From contig JBEWZL010000149.1 in assembly GCA_045837725.1 (NCBI GenBank), positions 47,152 to 111,151 of the forward strand: a stretch of 64,000 nt of DNA. The letters are read 5' to 3'. The notes below the pieces were generated by a model, which ran no database searches, was not told where the DNA came from, and was given only the letters and a program-made list of their open reading frames with translations. Source of the DNA: Vermamoeba vermiformis (lineage: Eukaryota > Tubulinea > Echinamoebida). The position numbers were made by a program, and so were the translations under genes. This document shows, piece by piece, positions 38,668-50,407 of the stretch. The first letter of the stretch is position 1; every line of letters begins with the position of its first letter.

Positions 38668-38998
38668 ATATTACTCGCTTATATCACTGCGATATATCCT
38701 AATGTATTTATCGATAGACCCATTGATTTCCGGTGGAAATTAGACAATGTAAACTAGCAATAAAATCAGCCTTGGACACGAGCTGCTTTTTACGCTGCAA
38801 CACCACTTAAAGCTTGTTTTTGGATGGCTATACGCAGGTACGCGTTATTTTGTGTATTACGCACTATAGACACGTGCTGTTGTTCACTTTAGAACGAGCA
38901 CAATTACGCGAAATTTAGATCCCGCTTTTGCCCGAGCCAAAAACATTTAAAAATCATTTTTCGTTTCTTCTGCAATAATTTATAGTAACTAACGTGGT
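38668..38998. other. Intergenic region
   Basis: A 331-base gap holding the 3' UTR of the DsbA-like gene and the upstream region of the next. A partial GACACGTG motif occurs near 38869. No coding signal was seen. Confidence 0.45.
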
Positions 38999-39849
38999 AT
39001 GGATCCAACATCGCTCGTTGTATATATTTTACGGCTTGTTGGAGTCTCATTATTTCCGATCTGTCGTGCAATATGCTTCTTGATTTTAAATGCTAAAATA
39101 GATGATAGAAGGAAGGATACTAGGTAAAAATACCAAATATTTGCTCGGAAAGTATTATTTAAAAGCTAATAACATTCTTCTAGATGCGTAACACTGCAGA
39201 CACTTTTTACAGCGGGTGCTATGGTCGTAGCAATTCTCGCGCAAACTGATCCTAGCTTAAACTTGTCTTGGACAATCATCCCTGTCCCTCCGGTTAGTCT
39301 TTGTCAATTGGTACCGAAACCAGATCCGCTAACACAAACAATTCCAGGAGCCTGATTTAATTCTCGCGTGCATCGGCATTGCAATTGTAATTTTAGCTTG
39401 TATATTATTATTTATTTCTGTTGGAAGGCTTGTTAAAGCGTCAGATGATGGTGACATAAAGGTAAGACTTCAAAATGATGATCTTTCTTCCGGACAAAAT
39501 TTCAACCAATCAGTACTGTTTACTAATGATCTGTTCTTTTTTTAGGCTATCGTTCAAAGAGGTCCTTATCGGTTCGTTAGGCATCCTATTTCACGCTGCA
39601 TTTTTTATCTACGTAGTGGGCTCGTTCATCATTCGATTGAATTGGTTCTTTACCTTATTAGTAATGCTCGCATGGCTCTTTGGGACAATCGCATTGGCCG
39701 ATGAAGAACAGCATTTACTTTCCCTCTACGGTAAAGATTATTTGGACTATAAAAAGGCTGTAGGCGCTGTATGGCCTTGCACTTGTGGCGATTGTGGTTT
39801 ATCGAGAAAGAAGGCCGTTGCTATCATCGAGGCTAAAGAGCACGCGTAA
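38999..39849 (+). CDS. Isoprenylcysteine carboxyl methyltransferase-like membrane protein
   Basis: About 220 residues with four or five hydrophobic segments. The diagnostic block GPYRFVRHP (near 39565) is the SAM-binding motif of the ICMT/PEMT membrane methyltransferase superfamily. It is followed by a membrane hairpin (FFIYVVGSFIIRLNWFFTLLVMLAWLFGTIALA) and by EEQHLLSLYGKDYLDYKKAV, the usual C-terminal block. The two halves are in different frames: right after RHPIS, near 39588-39593, one base appears to be missing, and no intron can fit. The tail CTCGDCGLSRKK is Cys-rich and unusual. It may methylate prenylated proteins or small lipids. Whether the break is real or an assembly slip is undecided. 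Confidence 0.7.
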
Positions 39850-40850
39850 TCAGCTGCCCGCCATCCAACAAAATATTGTACAAATAAAGCGTCATTGAAT
39901 TTGAATTAATTCGTTCGATATGTCCACAAACCCCAATCATCACAAAAAATAATAGATTCATCGTCAGTAATTTTATAATTACGAATAGTTTACTGAACAA
40001 CGACGTAACGTTTAACTATTGCGGTCGAAATGAGCGTTGTAATATTTTCTTCAGGTAATAATATTTTTATTTTCAAGTAATATTAATATAACCATTATCA
40101 ACGATAGTCGCCTACAAACATGTAGTCGGCGCAAATTTTTTTAAACGGTTTGATTTTCTTTTTGAAAATTCCGATCTCGATCGAGTATTCCATTGCGCAA
40201 GGCTTCATTATTTATTCATATGTCAAAGGTCATATAAATAATTGCATTCGCTTACCCAAGGCTTACACCTTTTCTTCGTAGTGCTGCATCCCGGACAGAC
40301 AACGTGATGGCTTGGTACACAGCAACTGCCCGCTGTCATTGAACGTTCACTAATAAAGGAAACGCCAACGTCGCAATGAGGTAATGTAGCTACAATCCTT
40401 GCTTACCTCAACCGCATTATTTTTCTTAGCAACTTTGGCAATGTACAACCTGGTCTAATTAAATGAATAGGACACGTAGGGCGAGGCTTCAGTTTCTAGT
40501 ACATTACGACAATCGACGCACATAATCAGCCGCGTGATTCACCAGGGGACTGCAAATTGATCCGATCCACATAGTACGGAGAGCAACTTTGCTCTGCAGT
40601 ATTAGCAACATATGGTTATCTTAGCACGGGTGAGCACTACATTAGTTTATTATGTCAATTTGTGCGTGAGATTGCGTTAAGGGACAAAAAAGATCACATT
40701 AGTATTTTACGAATCACACACAATGAATATGACACCTGACACTTCTAGCGGGCCAACCGCGAATCTTTTGTCGATAAAAATGGTTTCGGTGCAGCTGTTT
40801 TGACACACTTTTCCTTCCAGACTCGACCACAAGAGACAGTATCCCACACA
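39850..40850. other. Large intergenic region with a weak spliced candidate
   Basis: The longest gap in the window (1,001 bases). The first half is AT-rich. On the minus strand between about 40610 and 40256 there are several good splice-like signals, and one run of three would-be exons ends in a Cys-rich stretch (SCCVPSHHVVCPGC). It has no clear start or stop, so I do not call a gene. The last 200 bases should contain the promoter of the DUF1800/DUF1501 gene. Confidence 0.4.
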
Positions 40851-43800
40851 ATGGGCAAGCAAGTCTCTCGTAAAACGAGAAACATCTTGATTATCTGCGC
40901 TGCGGCCTTCGTCGCCGCTGCTGCAGCCGTTCTTCTTGGAGTTTTGCTTACTCAATTACCCAAAAACGGTGATAACAATAACCCTCAAGTCGGTAAGCGA
41001 ATTTTATTCGATCTGCGGTTTAATTTGTTTTTAATTTTTCAATTCATCGTGACATACATTTGGTCCGGTCCCAACCGAAGATTGACTTTTTAATCCAGAA
41101 TATCTTCCACAAAGCGCTAAAGGAGAACTGCTTGTTGCTGAAAAAGTCTGGGCTACTCGTCCAAATGGTGATGCTCTTATTATTGCGAGAAGCTACGACG
41201 GAAACGTGTGGGAAGCTATGCCAGATCAAGACAACGAACCTCCACAAATTGATTGCAATGACCAAGGTCAATGCACCATGCAGACTGACGGAGAGTTCAA
41301 GACTTACTCCGTGTATGTACCTCAACAACTCAAGGAACTTTCTCCAATGCATCTCGCCTCTCGTCTTCACTTGCAAGCTACCTTCGGTGCTACCAAGGAC
41401 GAGTTGTTGCGTGTTTCAAGCGCCTACGGCACTGACTACAGCCTCTGGGTTCTGGATCAAATGAGATTGACTCCTACCTACTCGAGAACGTACTACCGTC
41501 AACGTGCTAACGCTCGCCCTGGTCACTTCCAAATGGGACGCACTACCAAGCCGTGCGATATTGGCTCACGCTGGCACAGCTACTTGTTCGAGGCTACTGA
41601 CAAGTACCGCTCGCTTCAGATTACTTTGAATAGTGCTGCAAGCCGATTCGTCATCCGAGTCAACAACGTTGTGCGTGGTGAAGTTACTACCTTATTCAAC
41701 AAGCCTTATCCCGCCGTTGGCTACACTTTCCCGTTGAACTTGCGCATCTGCACTGTGATCGAAGAAGTCGGAGGAGCGATGACCCTCACTCTCACCAACC
41801 AAACTCAGGTTTGCAACATTGGCTGGAAGAACCCTGCCATCGAATACATTACCGCCAGTGCTATTCAAACTTATGGACCCAACGACGCTCTTCTTGACCC
41901 TGTCATTGGTGCTCGTACCGGATCTGTCATTCTCAAGAACCGTGTGGTCTCCTGCACTGGTGCTTCAGATGGTGCCGGTAACTACTACATTCGCCAAGGC
42001 AACACCACTTACATCTTCGACGCTCGTATCAAGTTGATGCGCAACACGATGGACACACCTTCCTACGTTGAAGCTGCATACACTGGTCAATGCCCTGTTG
42101 TTGCCAAGACTTACGAAAATCGTGGCCAATGTGTCAGACGTTCAGCGTGCAGTGGATCGACTTCATTCAAGTCTGCAACTTTCACTCTTAACGATGACAT
42201 CCTCCGTGCTTGGTACACCAACTCCTCGCTCTACGTCTACTACGTCACTGATTTGAGACTCGCTGATCCCTACGACGTGTCTCCTTGCTCTAGTGGTACC
42301 TCCCGCTGGCAGCGCATCGTCAAAGGAGCCTGCCCTCAACCTACCAACTTGGATACTACTACTAAGGCCACTATAGTCGCTGCTCTCACCGCAACTAATG
42401 ACCCCAATCCTTACGTCCGTGACATCTCGTTGACCGGTGCTAACTGCAATCCCGTTAATGCTACTATTGGCGCTCAAATCGATGCTGCTGGTGAATGCTT
42501 CCAACACGTTCATCCCGATCTTTACAGCGTTCGTGACTTCACCCGCTGGGTCGATATTCACGACGGCAACAGCGATGCCATGGCTAACGGAAAGTAAGCT
42601 TAAAAAGTATTTTAATCCACGCGTGACGGTTCTAATTATCTTTACAATTAGCCCCAACCCTATTTCCAAGTGGGCAGAGATTTACAAGCAAACCTTCCTG
42701 CCATTCCCTTCCACTCATCCAATGAGCCGCTTCGCTGATCGTCGTGGTTTTATTCCTCTCGTTGGCCGCTACGGAGACACCATCAACTTCCAAGATCTGT
42801 CTACTGATTTGCAAACTGAAGAAATTGCCACTTTGGTTGGCGCTCTGCGTCCGACCTCTGCTGGTGACAGCTTTGTTGCTTGTGGCTCGTACGGAGAGGT
42901 TGAAAACATTGCCGATTTGGGCTACCACTACAACGTGTGGAACTTCAACGCCACGGCTTACCAAACCGAATACATGGAATGGCCTGTCCCTGCTAAGACT
43001 GATCACTTCACCGTCCTCGAGAACGTCGCTTTGAAGGCAACCGATCAACTTCGTCAACGTGTTGCTTGGTCTTTGCTCAATATTGTCACTATTGCCTCAC
43101 AAGATATCGACTTCCAAGAGTACATTGAAGGCTGGCTCAGCTACTACGACATGTTAGTTCGCAACGCTTTCGGCAACTACATGGATGTTATGCGCGATGT
43201 ATCTTATCACCCTCTGATGGGTCAATACCTCAGCTACTACCAAAACAAGGCTTACTCTGTCCAAAACAACTACCCCGATGAGAACTACGCTAGAGAAATC
43301 ATGCAACTTTTCAGCATTGGTTTGTGGCGACTCAACGACGACGGCACTCAAAAGGTCGACCAAGACGGCGTTCCTATGGAGACTTATACTAACGACGATA
43401 TCATCGACTTTGCTCGTTTGTGGACTGGTTTTGATCGTCAAGCCATCCGTGACAACTTTGCCACTATCTTCGCCTTCGGCACTTCTTCCAACTACGTCGA
43501 CAAGATGCAAATCAGACCTCAATGGCGCGACAGATTCCCCAAGGCCAAGCTCGACTCTGGTTACCTCGGTGATACTTACCCTCTTTGCGATGACATGCCC
43601 GCTCAAGCTTTCTTGCGTGAAGGTGCTCGTTACGAGTTCACTGGCTCGTTCTCCGTTGAAGGTGACTTGATTGACGCTGAAAATACCACCATTGGTGTTG
43701 GTTTGCGTGGCCGTCTCCAACCGTCAACTACCTCAGCCCTTTACCAAGCCCTCTGCGCTCCTGCTTCAGCTGGTGGTGCTTGCACTTTCCCTCTGACTGT

Positions 43801-46800
43801 CACTTTGACTTCCAACTTGGCTTGCACCGGTAAAGAATGCAACGCTCAGCGCGTCATTGCAGTCAAGATTGTGGATCCTGTTGCTAAGGTCACTCGATAC
43901 TACCAATACGTCGGCCTGCCTTGCGTCCGCTTGACTCTCTTTGACAACGGTCAATTGATCAAGCGTGATGGTTCTCGTTCTCAATGCGCTGATCCCACTA
44001 CTCGCGTGGCCTCACCTACTTGCTGCAGTGGTACCGCCGTTGCATCAAACTATACCTCTGAGTGCTTGTTCGCCAACGAAGCCGCTGACTTTGCCACCAC
44101 TCAACAACGTTGTCAAAGCATGGGTCTTAGCGTCTGCTCCACTAGCCAGGTTAAACTTGGAACTACTTGGGCTAATTCGTGTGCCCAATATGCCTATGCT
44201 TGGACCAACACCTCTTGCTCCGTTCAAGTCCAAGTCTACGCTACTGGTCAAATCGGTATCGTTGATCCTATTGGCAGCAATTGGTTCAACATTCTCAAGC
44301 CCAGCTCGAACAACCTCTTCCGCGTCCGTTGGGATAATGCAGTCTATCCTCAAGCCGATAACGTTACTTGCCCTGCTGGCTGCGGCTTCCAAGCTACTCC
44401 TGATGGCGCTGGTTCTTGCTTGTGCAACTTCACTATCAACGCCGGACCTATCTTCGGACAACTCTCCGATCTCAACGGAATCAACGCCGATGACGCTATC
44501 AACGCTATTGCCCAAAAGGCATTCGTTGGATCCGTCAAGCCTGGTCTCTACGACGAAGGTACTTACTCTACTTGCAGCAGCTCTGAATGCACTCGATTGT
44601 CCAACGTCGTTGTCTGGCTGCACAAGGACGACAACGGTGGCTTGAGCGAGAAAACAATCTTCCAATTGCCTCCTGTTCGTCTTGGTGGTCGCGATCGTTA
44701 CTTGCTCAACAAGGTCTCGACTGTTGTTGTCAGTGACTCGTACTCCTTCCGCAATCCTCCTCACTTCACACCGCTCCTCGGTGAGCTCACTGACGTTGCT
44801 GCTGACTACCTCTCGGACAACTTGTGGGTCCGCAAGGCTGAGTACGAAGTGGAGTCATTGCTCGAGCACTTGTTCGAACACGACAACACTGCCGTCTTCG
44901 TGTCCTACCGTCTCATTCAACAAATGGTCACTTCCAACCCTTCACCTCGTTACGTTAAGTCAGTAGTCAATGCCTTCCGCAACGGTGCCGTTGGTGACGT
45001 TAGATTCTCTGGCAAGTACGGTGACTTGGGAGCCACTGTCTATGCCATCTTGATGGACCACGAAGCTCGTTCACCCATCGTTGAAGCAGACAAGACTTAC
45101 GGCATGTTGCGTGACCCCTTGCTCAAGGTCTACCACTTCATGCGATCGCTTGGCTACACCTCACCGAAGGGCCGTGAAGTCGCTCTTTGGGACATGGATC
45201 AAGTCATTGGTGTGCAGCCTTTCACCGCCCCGACTGTGTTTGGTTTCTACTTGCCTGAATACAGACCTCAAGGCCGTGTTGGCGACGCTGGTCTCGTCGG
45301 TCCTCAAGTCCAAATTGCCACCACTCCTGCCTTGGTTGGATACCTCAACGGCATCACTTCGCTGATTGACAACGGCCTTACCAGCTGCGACGGTGGATTT
45401 GCTCTCCCGCAAACCTTTGGACCCCGCACTTGCAATGCTAACGGCCCTAACCCCACTGCTGACGGCATCGTCTCGTACACTCCCCCTGACGGTGTTGGCG
45501 TTGAAGGTATTATTGATGAGCTCGACATGATTCTCCTTGGCGGCCGCTTGAACCCTCAAACTCGCGCTACTTTCATCCAAGAGTACAACAACATCTACAC
45601 GAACGACACTATGGCCCCTCAAGCTTTGCGACACTTGCTCAAGCTCTTTGCCATCAGCTCCGAGTACCAAACTACCAACATAAACGCTTTGACAACTACG
45701 CCACGCACCGAGTCTAATGCAGTGAAGCCTCAAGGTCGCAAGTTCAAGGCCATCGTCGTCATCTTCGAGTACGGTGGTTGCGACAGTTACAGCTTGCTCG
45801 TGCCTCACTCCAACTGCCCCAAGAAGGACATGTACAACGAGTACCGGACTGTTCGTACTGACGCTGCTTTGGACAAAAGCGTTCTCTTGCCCATCAACGT
45901 CCCTGCTGGCACTCAGCCCTGCAACACGTTCGGTGTTCATCCGATCATGAAGAACGTACAAGCCCTGTACAACGAAGGCAGCGCTCTCTTCGCTACTAAC
46001 ATTGGTTCGTTGGTTGAGCCCGTCACCAAAGACCAAGTCAACAGACGCACTGGCCGCCTTCCTCCTTCACTCTTCGCACACAACATTATGCAACGTAACG
46101 TCCAGAACGTGTACGCGCAGTACCTCGCTGCCAATGGTGTGCTCGGTCGTCTCACTGACGCGCTTTTGGAGAACAACCCGCCTTACGCCTCAGCCCTTTT
46201 CAGTCTCAGTGGCAACGTGAAGATGGTCCAAGGCAAACTGCCCGCTGATTACCTCTCTGGCTCAGCTGGTGTTGTCAGAGTCCGCAGCTTGAACAAGATT
46301 GCGTCTGCTCTCGGAAACATCACTGAATATGTCTCTGACTCCGTGTACGCTGACACTTACGCTGACACGATGCGCACTTCTGTCGGCAAGACTGAAGTCC
46401 TCGGCACACTTCTCGCCAACACCAATCTCACCACAACCTTCGGCAAGACCGGTCTTGACTTGCAAATGTCACAAGTTGCCAAGCTGATCAAGTCCATGCC
46501 TGACGCCACTGGCATTGAACGTGCCGTGTTCTTCACTTCCCTGGGCGGCTTTGACACTCACGCCACTTTCGACTTGAGCGCCGTACTTGGGCCCTGTTGA
46601 CACTGCTGTTGGCAACTTTGCGGCTGAAATGAAGGCTCAGGGCCGATGGGACGACGTTGTGATTCTTTCTGTGTCAGACTTTGCACGTACTTTGACTAGC
46701 AACGGCAAGGGCACTGATCACGCGTGGGGAGGCAATCACTTTGTCGCTGGTGGCAGCATCAAGGGCGGTCAGATCCTCGGTCACTACCCCGAAATTCTTT

Positions 46801-46988
46801 CCGACGACGGTCCTCAGATCCTCACTAGAGGTCGTGTTATTCCGACGATGCCTTTTGAAGGCATGTGGAAGGGCATTGCCGAGTGGTTCGGAGTGCCTGC
46901 CGACCAAATGGAAAAAGTTTTGCCTAACGTTAACAACTTCCCTGCTGACGTCATGTACTCCAAGGAACAGATGTTCAAGAAGTTCTAA
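40851..46988 (+). CDS. Membrane-anchored DUF1800-DUF1501 fusion protein
   Basis: About 1,990 residues in three exons (introns 40993-41098 and 42594-42651). The N-terminus MGKQVSRKTRNILIICAAAFVAAAAAVLLGVLL is a short basic tail plus one transmembrane helix, predicting a type II membrane protein with everything else outside. A split DUF1800 region follows: ASRLHLQATFGATKDEL, then PDENYAREIMQLFSIGLW and DFARLWTGF. Long Cys-rich inserts with sequons come between. The DUF1501 part starts at VVIFEYGGCDSYSLLVP (near 45755) and includes GGFDTHATFDL and GTDHAWGGNHFVAGGSIKGG. In bacteria these two domains are usually separate neighbouring genes of unknown role, exported together. The gene is GC-richer and far poorer in introns than its neighbours. 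At 46589-46591 one extra G shifts frame and gives a TGA at 46598; removing it restores LGPVDTAVGNF. Confidence 0.88.
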
Positions 46989-47117
46989 ACTTGTATTCGT
47001 AGTATAATAGTAAAATAGTTCATTAATAATAACCACGACTTTATGTTTAGAGTCGGATCCAGTTCATTTTTGTCTCTTTGTCAAATAGATATACAATCCA
47101 TTCCTAAAATAATAATA

Positions 47118-49987
47118 TTAATGATCAATACAATCAACTTTAAATATAATACGTTCTTCTACGTACTTTGGTTTCTGAGTGACAGACCAGATCGGAATGA
47201 CAGGCTTGCTCGGATCCAATTTCCAGTTGTAATACTTGGCTACTGTGCTCATCACTGCTCGCATTTCAATCTTCGCAAAAGTCTGGCCAATGCCTATACC
47301 ATATCAGGTTAATTCTTGCACAGCAGTATTATTTCCTTATTTGGAAGTAGGTTGCTCGATTTTAAGAATTAGGGTTAGGGTTTGGCTTACAGTTCCTGGG
47401 ACCACTGCTGAACGGCATAAAAGTCGGGTAATGCGACTGATTGTTGGCGAAACGTTCGGGATCAAATTTGTCGGGCTAAATAAGGCAATTATTAGTTAAT
47501 GATTGATATTTACATACTAATGTTACTTACGTTGGGGAAATATTTCGGGTTATGATTCATCAAGTGAATAGGCACCATAATCGCCGTGCCCTTGCCAATG
47601 AAATAATCACCGAGTTGCACGTCCTCGACCATTTCACGCACTAAAAATAGAAAATAAAAAGTCATTAGTCGGAATCCATGATCGGACCAGTAATTTGCAA
47701 AGCTGGGCGTCTATCAACTGGAAATTTCCTAATTTGGTAGTTTCCAATGCGTACCTGAACCACCAGGAGTGACAGGTGTCATTCGCATGCTCTCTTTGAC
47801 AGCCATGTCCAACAATGTCATGCGCGACAAGTCATCGTACTCGGGGAATTCTTTTCCTTTCAACACCTACAGATAGAGTTGGTCAATTGTAGTTCACTGA
47901 ACCAAATTCTATTTCATGAACGAACCTCATCGACTTCTTGCTGTATTTTAGTGATCCATTCAGGATTGTTAGCCGTGTGGTACAAGAACCATGTCATTGC
48001 TAAAAAAGGAAAGAAAATCATTAGTAAAACTCGGTGCGATTAGCTCATTCATGCCAAATATGGTAATAAAGCTTAAGCAACGGACTTTGGGTGTTTTTGA
48101 GCTAGAAAAATGACCGATCTATCGATCAATTGACTATTACTATAAATGGCAATAACTTACAGTGCGCAGTGGTCTCGTGTCCAGCGACCAAAAAAATGAC
48201 ATTTTCACTGACAATCTCGTCTTCAGTCATGGTCTTGCCAGTCTCAGGGTCCTCAGCGTGTATCATCATATTCAACAGGTCCTTTTTGTTCTTCAGTGCT
48301 TCGGGGTCACGCTTGCGATCTTCGAGACATTTTTGCGCCAAGGAACGCACTCGCTTCCTAAGAGGATAGATATAAAAAATAATGAATCACGTGATCTGAA
48401 TGCCTCGCACAACAACTCTTGATATGTAATTTCACTACACGATTACTTATATCACTTTGAATAAGATATTATGAATAATTGATTAGTGCAGAAAAATAAT
48501 TAATTTGCACTGTGGGAAAAAGACCAATAATAAATAGATGCAAAGTTTAAGGATTACAAGTGCCTTAATAGTACGTACCTTAACTGTGCCAATCTCCATG
48601 AAGCAAATGGATTGAGTCTGTGGCCGAGTGGATCCACTGATCTCAATTCAACTTCGTGCATCAGCTGTGACATGGCGTCAATGGCATCTTTGTTCGCACC
48701 ATACAAGGCACCGTAGTTGACTCCGAAGGCTGCGGCTGTCAACACGTCCTAAAAATAGAAACGATACCTGTCAGATACTATGTGTCTCGAATGATAAAAA
48801 TAAACTTCATAAAATACTGCGTCGAGGGCGTCAAAATTGACACGTGTCATCAGAAAACTTTTTTCACGTGTCAAACTCCACCCTCGACAATAATTGTTAA
48901 TTTATGCCGTAATTTAAACTAAGCATGCGTTTGACGTGTCGTATCGTATGATACAGGTGTCATTTTGACACGTGTCACTGATGTGTTTCCACGTCAAAAT
49001 GTCATCGTTCAATAAGCAACATGTCACCATAGAGCTGTCACCAATGACCTACCAAAGCCACTTTCTGCAGTATGTCGTTGATGTTGATCGACTGACGCGC
49101 ATCACGTGTGTTCAAGAACTCGGTCAACTGCTTCAACTCGTCGATCATCAAGGGGTACATGCCTTTGATCGCAGTCATGCTGAACATTGGATTCATCAAA
49201 CGACGTTGACGGTGCCAATATGCTCCTATATTATAAAAGGTCATTGTTAATCCGAGTGATTTTTAGAACTTCGGATTCGGTGTTGATCCGGATCCAAAAA
49301 GAAATGTCTACGGGTGTACTTTAATACTATACTACTCACAATGGATACATACCATCAGACATTAATAAATCATTGTCGTTGATAATTCTCAGAACATCAT
49401 ACGTCTTGCCTTTGTAGTTTGAGGATAAAGAGTCGATCGCGTACTGGAAAATAAATAATGCCAGAATTAGCCGTGGTAAAAACATGCGATAATACTAATA
49501 TTATCATTACATACATTAGGGTTAGACATCATAACAATATCAGGTGCTATTAAACCTCCACGCAATAAAACGAAATCGCCGTACTTCTCGTACAAGCGGT
49601 CAAAGTGAGCCATTGGCCGGCCCGGAACATCGGAAGTAGCTCCGAGAGCTTGTAATGCGCCAGCTATACAGCTCGATGGATATGGGCCTGATCATTAGGT
49701 TAGATCACAGGATCGGATCCTTATTTTAAAATATTCTAGTAGTTATAATTTTAATAAATAATTGTCGTAATTGTTATATGATTACCTGGCATTTTTTTCT
49801 TCCATTCAGGCTCACGTAGAAGGGTCTAAAAATTAATTTAGATTATTTTTTGTTTATTTCAATTACCACGGCCATAATAATTGTATTAAATATATTTTAA
49901 GAAACATACCACCCATATAATTATTTTTGGGAGCACGAAATACAAAATCGTAAGAATAGAAATAAGCACGATCCAAGAAACCATCAT
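47118..49987 (-). CDS. Cytochrome P450 monooxygenase
   Basis: About 500 residues in many exons. The start at 49987 gives MMVSWIVLISILTILYFVLP, the ER membrane anchor. The C-helix WHRQRRLMNPMF, the I-helix AGHETTAH, the K-helix ExxR (KESMRMTPVTPGG) and the heme loop FSSGPRNCIGQTFA are all present, with the Cys ligand in place. An intron falls within the heme-ligand Cys codon itself (TGC split after T). That intron carries a short telomere-like repeat. Another intron (about 48750-49050) carries several TGACACGTGTCA palindromes and half-sites. Substrate is unknown; it presumably oxidises a lipid or xenobiotic. No break was noticed. Confidence 0.93.
47369..47383 (+). repeat. Short telomere-like repeat (TTAGGG)2
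   Basis: TTAGGGTTAGGGTTT lies inside the P450 intron that interrupts the heme-binding motif. Read on the gene's strand it is CCCTAACCCTAA. Two units could occur by chance or mark an old repair event. Confidence 0.6.
48838..48977. repeat. Cluster of TGACACGTGTCA palindromes and half-sites
   Basis: Full 12-base palindromes occur at 48838-48849 and 48966-48977. Between them lie CACGTGTCAA (near 48866), TGACGTGTCG (near 48932) and AGGTGTCA (near 48955). All are inside one long P450 intron. Confidence 0.75.
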
Positions 49988-50407
49988 TAAAGTCCTGAAA
50001 CTGCTCTTCAGACGCTAATATGTGCTAGTACTAATCTTGATTTCAAAATACAAGACCACAGGTGATTTTTTTTGTGGCTAATTCGCCGCAGCGCAATCTC
50101 GGTCTAACTTTTATTCCGCCGTAACAATTTATCGCACTAGCGATCCGAACAATAGGATTATCAATAGACCGGCTACTGATTATTGCAACTTCAATTGCCT
50201 TTGATACATTTAGTAAGTAGTAACTAACGTTTTACAGCAAAGGCCCTTCGCCTTTCATTTTTGATTTCGCAGCGCTTAGTTGTTACAGCGCGATATGATT
50301 TAAGGTCTTTTATTACCGTTATCGCTTCTATTAAACAAGTATTATTTACATTTACGTCAGTAACTTTACAATTAAATAAAACAAAAAAATTAGTTTCGCG
50401 CTACGTT
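49988..50407. other. Intergenic region upstream of the P450 gene
   Basis: 420 bases between the P450 start and the stop of the next minus-strand gene. It should contain the P450 promoter and the 3' UTR of its neighbour. The open frame on the plus strand here is the antisense of the neighbour's last exon. No other feature was seen. Confidence 0.45.

Noticed and set aside
45161-46036. 291-residue minus-strand open frame and other long antisense frames in the DUF1800/DUF1501 gene
   Set aside because: They arise from the biased GC-rich codons of the sense gene; none has homology-like sequence or introns.
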